Source of the DNA: Methyloversatilis discipulorum
GTDB lineage: Bacteria; Pseudomonadota; Gammaproteobacteria; Burkholderiales; Rhodocyclaceae
Direction: 5' to 3'
Length of the DNA stretch: 64,000 bases
Assembly (NCBI RefSeq): GCF_000385375.1
Contig: NZ_ARVV01000001.1
Span: 992,001-1,056,000, forward strand
The translations under genes and the position numbers were made by a program. The notes under the pieces were generated by a model that saw only the letters and a list, made by a program, of their open reading frames with translations, ran no database searches and was not told the origin of the DNA. Positions 60,995-64,000 of this stretch are shown here, in pieces. Position 1 is the stretch's first letter. Every line of letters begins with the position of its first letter.

Positions 60995-61627
60995 ATGCGC
61001 AGCGAAGGTCGCATCCGGTCGTGGAAGGACGACAAGGGTTTCGGGTTCATCACGCCGGACGGCGGTGGCGAGGACGTGTTCGTGCACATCAGTTCGTTCG
61101 ACGCCGAAGGACATCGGCCGAGCGAGGGCGAACGCGTCGTGTTCGATCTTGGCCGCGACCGCAAGGGCCGGCGCTGCGCGCAGCGCGTGACGCTGGCGGG
61201 CGTGCCGCTGAAGACACGACGGGTCGAGGTGCGCGACGAGGCGTCGCCGGCGCAGTGGGGCGGTGCGACGCTGTTCCTGATCCCCGCCTTCCTGCTGCTG
61301 ATGGTGGTGGTGAGCGTGCTGTGGCAGGCGCCGCACGGCTGGTTCCTGCTCTACCTGACGGTCAGCCTGGTGACCTTCGCGCTGTACGCGATCGACAAAC
61401 AGCAGGCCGCAATCGGCGCGATGCGCGTGCCCGAACCGCGCCTGCACCTGCTGGCCCTGGTCGGCGGCTGGCCGGGCGCGCTGCTGGCGCAGCAGTTCCT
61501 GCGCCACAAGACGGTGAAAGCCTCGTTCCGGCGCGGTTTCTGGATCACGGTGGTGGGAAATGTCGCGCTCTTCCTGCTGCTGACCAGCCCGTTCGGGCGC
61601 CCGCTGGTGGCGCGGCTGCTCGGCTGA
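60995..61627 (+). CDS. cold-shock domain fused to DUF1294 membrane domain
   Basis: A 210-residue protein. Residues about 1-65 are a cold-shock (CspA) fold: RIRSWKDDKGFGFITPDGGG and DVFVHISSFDAEG. The rest has three to four hydrophobic segments and the DUF1294 motif YAIDKQQAAIGAMRVPEPRL with HLLALVGGWPGALLAQQFLRHK. RNA or DNA binding at the membrane is inferred. Starts 34 bp after the DUF3565 gene. Confidence 0.9.
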   Translation: MRSEGRIRSWKDDKGFGFITPDGGGEDVFVHISSFDAEGHRPSEGERVVFDLGRDRKGRRCAQRVTLAGVPLKTRRVEVRDEASPAQWGGATLFLIPAFLLLMVVVSVLWQAPHGWFLLYLTVSLVTFALYAIDKQQAAIGAMRVPEPRLHLLALVGGWPGALLAQQFLRHKTVKASFRRGFWITVVGNVALFLLLTSPFGRPLVARLLG

Positions 61628-61683
61628 AGGGCTGACTCATACTCTCGAGCCGGCGCCGCGCCCAACCCGCCGCCGCTGTCGGG

Positions 61684-61772
61684 GTCAGAAGACCCCTCCC
61701 ACAGAAACCCAGCCCGGGCACCGGCCGAGGGTCTGGGCGCGTCCTCTGTGGGAGCGGCCTTGGCCGCGACGC
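61684..61772. repeat. REP-like elements in the 61628-61909 gap
   Basis: Plus copy TCTGTGGGAGCGGCCTTGGCCGCGAC at 61745-61770 and an inverted, diverged copy at 61684-61705 (CCTCCCACAGA end). Similar to the elements at 41431-41583. No gene in 61628-61909. Confidence 0.65.
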
Positions 61773-61838
61773 GGTCGCGGTGTGCCGCAGGCTGTTGTTC
61801 CGCGCTTGCAGCGCAATTCTTCAGTTCGATACCCGACC

Positions 61839-61880
61839 CTGATCCCGCTCAAGGGCCGAACGCTTTCGGCTGGTCATGAT
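61839..61880 (+). promoter_or_regulatory. probable FNR-type promoter of the flavodoxin-like oxidoreductase gene
   Basis: CTGAT-CCCG-CTCAA at 61839-61852 matches the FNR consensus at 8 of 10 positions. A -10 element CATGAT at 61875-61880 is 29.5 bp from the box centre, the same hexamer and offset as at hemN and the same offset as at ccoN. Confidence 0.65.
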
Positions 61881-61909
61881 GAAGGCCTGTGCATCGCAGG
61901 AGCCCGGCC

Positions 61910-62488
61910 ATGAGCCGCATCGTCGTCATCCAGGGTCACCCGGAATCCCGCCCCGGGCTGTTGCGCGCGCTGGCCGACAGCTATGTCGCCGCGGCGCGTG
62001 AAGCGGGGCATGCGGTCAGCGTGATCGACGTCAGCCAGCTCGCCTTTCCGCTGCTGCGCTCGAAAGCCGAGTGGTCGGCGCCGGCCGAGGGCGACATTGC
62101 GCAGGCCCAGGCGCTGATCGCCGACGCCGAACATCTGGTGGTGTTCTTTCCGATCTGGCTGGGCACGTTGCCGGCGGTGCTGAAGGCCTTCTTCGAACAG
62201 GTGTTCCGCCCGGGTTTCGCGATCGGCGAAGGGCGCGGGCGCAATCCGTTCACGCGGCTGCTCACCGGACGTTCGGCGCGGCTGGTGGTAGCTATGGGCA
62301 TGCCGGCCTGGCTGTTCCGCACCTTCTATCTGGCGCACGGCGTCATGAGCTTCAAGCGCAACATCCTGCATTTCGTCGGCATCCAGCCGGTGCGCACTAC
62401 GCTGATCGGCAGCGTAGACGCGATGGACGACGCCGGGCGGGCGCGCTGGCACGAACGCATGCGGCGTCTCGGCCGCGCGGCTGCGTGA
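61910..62488 (+). CDS. flavodoxin-like NAD(P)H:quinone oxidoreductase family protein
   Basis: A 192-residue protein of the flavodoxin-like/NQO1-KefF family: RIVVIQGHPESRPGLLRAL at the start and VVFFPIWLGTLPAVLKAFFEQV, cited from VVFFPIWLGTLPAVLKAFFE, with FRPGFAIGEG after it. A central MSFKRNILHFVG follows. FMN/FAD-dependent two-electron reduction of quinones is known for the family. AGGAG eight bases before ATG 61910 fixes the start. Probable FNR control from 61839. Confidence 0.85.
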   Translation: MSRIVVIQGHPESRPGLLRALADSYVAAAREAGHAVSVIDVSQLAFPLLRSKAEWSAPAEGDIAQAQALIADAEHLVVFFPIWLGTLPAVLKAFFEQVFRPGFAIGEGRGRNPFTRLLTGRSARLVVAMGMPAWLFRTFYLAHGVMSFKRNILHFVGIQPVRTTLIGSVDAMDDAGRARWHERMRRLGRAAA

Positions 62489-62494
62489 GCCGGC

Positions 62495-63085
62495 TCAGGT
62501 ACGCAGCAGTCTCACCTGTCTGAACCAGCCGCCGAAGGCCGCCGGTTCGTCGCTGACGATGCCGAAGGGCAGGCCGTCGAGCGCGTCTTCGAGCACCACG
62601 TCGAGCCGGGTGGCGATGCGGCCCGCCAGCGGCGACAGCAGGCGACGCAGCGGGGCCGGGCGGCCGCGGCGCAGGAACTTGTCCAGCACCAGCGCCGCGC
62701 CGCCGGGGCGCAACACGCGCGCCGCTTCACGCAGGCAGGCGGCGCCGTCCGGCACCACGGCGACGATCAGATGCAGCACCACGCAGTCGAACTGCGCGTC
62801 GGCGAAGGGCAGGCGCATCGCGTCGCCGCGCACGGGCGCGTAGTTCAGGCCCGAGGCGCGCGGCAGGCTGCGCGCCAGCATGGCGGCGTTGAAGTCGATC
62901 GCGGTGTAGCGGTGATCAGCGGGCAGATGGGGCAGGTCCAGCCCGGTGCCGACGCCGACCAGCAGCACGTCGGACGCTGTGCGTGGCAGGTGGGCCAGGC
63001 TGGCGCGGCGCGCGGCGCGCGACGCGGCGGCGACCACCGTGTCGTAGAGGGGAGCGAGGCGGGTGTAGGACGAGGCGAGCGACAT
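62495..63085 (-). CDS. class I SAM-dependent methyltransferase (UbiE/methyltransf_11 type)
   Basis: A 196-residue methyltransferase. YTRLAPLYDTVV at the start, SAM motif LLVGVGTGLDLPHL, acidic residue YTAIDFNAAML and LPFADAQFDCVVLHLIV. Resembles UbiE/phospholipid N-methyltransferase types; substrate unknown. ATG 63085 is chosen; upstream the frame runs over apaG. 11 bp downstream of apaG. Confidence 0.85.
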   Translation of the reverse strand: MSLASSYTRLAPLYDTVVAAASRAARRASLAHLPRTASDVLLVGVGTGLDLPHLPADHRYTAIDFNAAMLARSLPRASGLNYAPVRGDAMRLPFADAQFDCVVLHLIVAVVPDGAACLREAARVLRPGGAALVLDKFLRRGRPAPLRRLLSPLAGRIATRLDVVLEDALDGLPFGIVSDEPAAFGGWFRQVRLLRT

Positions 63086-63096
63086 CGCCCCGTCGC

Positions 63097-63480
63097 TCAG
63101 TGCAGCACGCGTGGCATGGCCAGCGTGAATTCGGGAATGTCGGCTTCGAACTGCGTGCCGTCTTCGGCCACCATCTGGTAGCTGCCGCGCATCGTGCCGA
63201 CCGGCGTGTTCAGCGCGCAGCCGCTGGTGTATTCGAACTTCTCGCCGGCCTTCAGCAGCGGCTGCTGGCCGATCACGCCGAGCCCGCGCACCTGCTGTTC
63301 GGCGTTGTGGGCGTCGCGGATGATCCAGTGCCGGCTGATCAGCTGCGCCGGCACGGTGCCGGTGTTGGTGATGCTGACCGTGTAGGCGAACACGAAGCGG
63401 CTGTCCTCGGGGTCGGACTGCTCTTCGACATAGCGTGCCTGCACGCTTACCGTCACTTCGTATTTTTTCGCTTCGGCCAT
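63097..63480 (-). CDS. apaG: ApaG protein
   Basis: A 127-residue ApaG (DUF525) protein, an Ig-like fold: [21 protein letters not shown], cited from [20 protein letters not shown], then [12 protein letters not shown] and [20 protein letters not shown]. Associated with Co2+/Mg2+ resistance. It is divergent from rpe, 101 bp apart. Confidence 0.96.
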   Translation of the reverse strand: MAEAKKYEVTVSVQARYVEEQSDPEDSRFVFAYTVSITNTGTVPAQLISRHWIIRDAHNAEQQVRGLGVIGQQPLLKAGEKFEYTSGCALNTPVGTMRGSYQMVAEDGTQFEADIPEFTLAMPRVLH

Positions 63481-63581
63481 GGCCCTTATTTAACCGAAGT
63501 CTGATGACGCGGCAAGCGCTGCGGCAGGAAGGCGCGTGTCCGACCCGATACAATCGCGGCTTCGACCTTCGGAGCCGCACC

Positions 63582-64000
63582 GTGAGCACCACCAATCTGG
63601 ATTACCTGATCGCCCCCAGCATTCTGTCCGCCGACTTCGCCGCACTCGGCCAGGAAGTGCGCAACGTCATCGCCTCGGGCGCCGACTGGATACATTTCGA
63701 CGTGATGGACAACCATTACGTGCCCAACCTGACCATCGGCCCGCTGGTGTGCCAGGCGCTGCGCCCGCACACCGAAGCGGTGATCGACGTGCACCTGATG
63801 GTGAAGCCGGTGGACCGCATCATTCCCGATTTCGCCAAGGCCGGTGCCAACGTAATCACCTTCCACCCGGAAGCGTCCGAGCACATCGACCGCACGCTGT
63901 CGCTGATCCGCGAGCACGGCTGCCAGGCCGGCCTGGTGTTCAACCCGGCCACGCCGCTGCACTACCTCGACCACGTGATGGACCGCCTCGACGTCGTGCT
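63582..64000 (+). CDS. rpe: ribulose-phosphate 3-epimerase, 3' end outside window
   Basis: At least 139 residues are inside the window and the frame is open at the right edge. It starts GTG with GGAG eight bases upstream. Translation gives [17 protein letters not shown], then [20 protein letters not shown], then [14 protein letters not shown] and [10 protein letters not shown]. Catalytic and metal residues (His/Asp in [12 protein letters not shown], His and Met in DVHLMV) are intact. Calvin/pentose phosphate enzyme interconverting Ru5P and Xu5P. A TACAAT -10-like hexamer lies at 63549-63554. Confidence 0.96.
   Translation, partial: MSTTNLDYLIAPSILSADFAALGQEVRNVIASGADWIHFDVMDNHYVPNLTIGPLVCQALRPHTEAVIDVHLMVKPVDRIIPDFAKAGANVITFHPEASEHIDRTLSLIREHGCQAGLVFNPATPLHYLDHVMDRLDVV

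Overview
The window is one contiguous stretch of a high-GC proteobacterial chromosome. The gene content points to a betaproteobacterium, most likely a Rhodocyclales/Methyloversatilis-type organism: an fdsGBACD NAD-linked formate dehydrogenase beside a molybdate transporter, a cbb3 oxidase operon under FNR-type control, several PEP-CTERM proteins, an H-NS family protein, rho-trxA and fdxA. The taxonomic call is inference from these genes and was not checked against a database. I see no rRNA, tRNA, prophage, insertion sequence or CRISPR array.

Layout. 1-1.7 kb: C-terminal part of a large RTX (type I secreted) protein. 1.7-12.7 kb: molybdenum/formate block, with a ModE-type HTH protein, modABC, the fds operon ending in a cysteine hydrolase and a strong terminator, and a divergent ModE-HTH/PBP-like regulator. 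12.7-23.6 kb: rho, trxA, ferredoxin, an AddAB-like nuclease/helicase pair, a CBS protein and an acyl-CoA ligase. 23.6-30.2 kb: H-NS-like gene and ccoNOQPGH plus a small membrane protein, then a universal stress protein. 30.4-38.6 kb: desaturase, an overlapping purN-DUF3108-rsmB-PLD-mscS operon (DUF3108 gene frameshifted), an unknown lipoprotein divergent from an unknown AAA-like remnant, and dedA. 38.7-45 kb: mutL-miaA, then fnr divergent from hemN, a TauE/SafE protein and a second Usp. 45-57 kb: an HDOD-GAF protein and an accessory zone rich in predicted exported phosphoesterases (two phytase-like PEP-CTERM proteins, a 5'-nucleotidase, PhoX) with further PEP-CTERM proteins, argJ and a CCA-enzyme-like remnant. 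57-64 kb: small methyltransferases and DUF proteins, a flavodoxin-like oxidoreductase, apaG and the start of rpe.

How the parts work together. ModABC supplies molybdate for the Mo-dependent formate dehydrogenase, and the two ModE-like HTH proteins flank that block. The cbb3 oxidase, the oxygen-independent haem enzyme HemN and the flavodoxin-like gene at 61.9 kb each have an FNR-type box with a -10 element at exactly the same offset. The fnr gene itself lies in the window, so a sensor and at least three probable targets are visible together. The phosphoesterase zone looks like a phosphate-scavenging module whose products are exported or sorted to the envelope.

Most convincing oddities: the identical geometry of the three FNR-type promoters with the box touching the fnr start codon, the one-base frameshift in the DUF3108 gene, the degenerate AAA-like and CCA-like proteins, and the PEP-CTERM phosphatase cluster with a Pho-box candidate.
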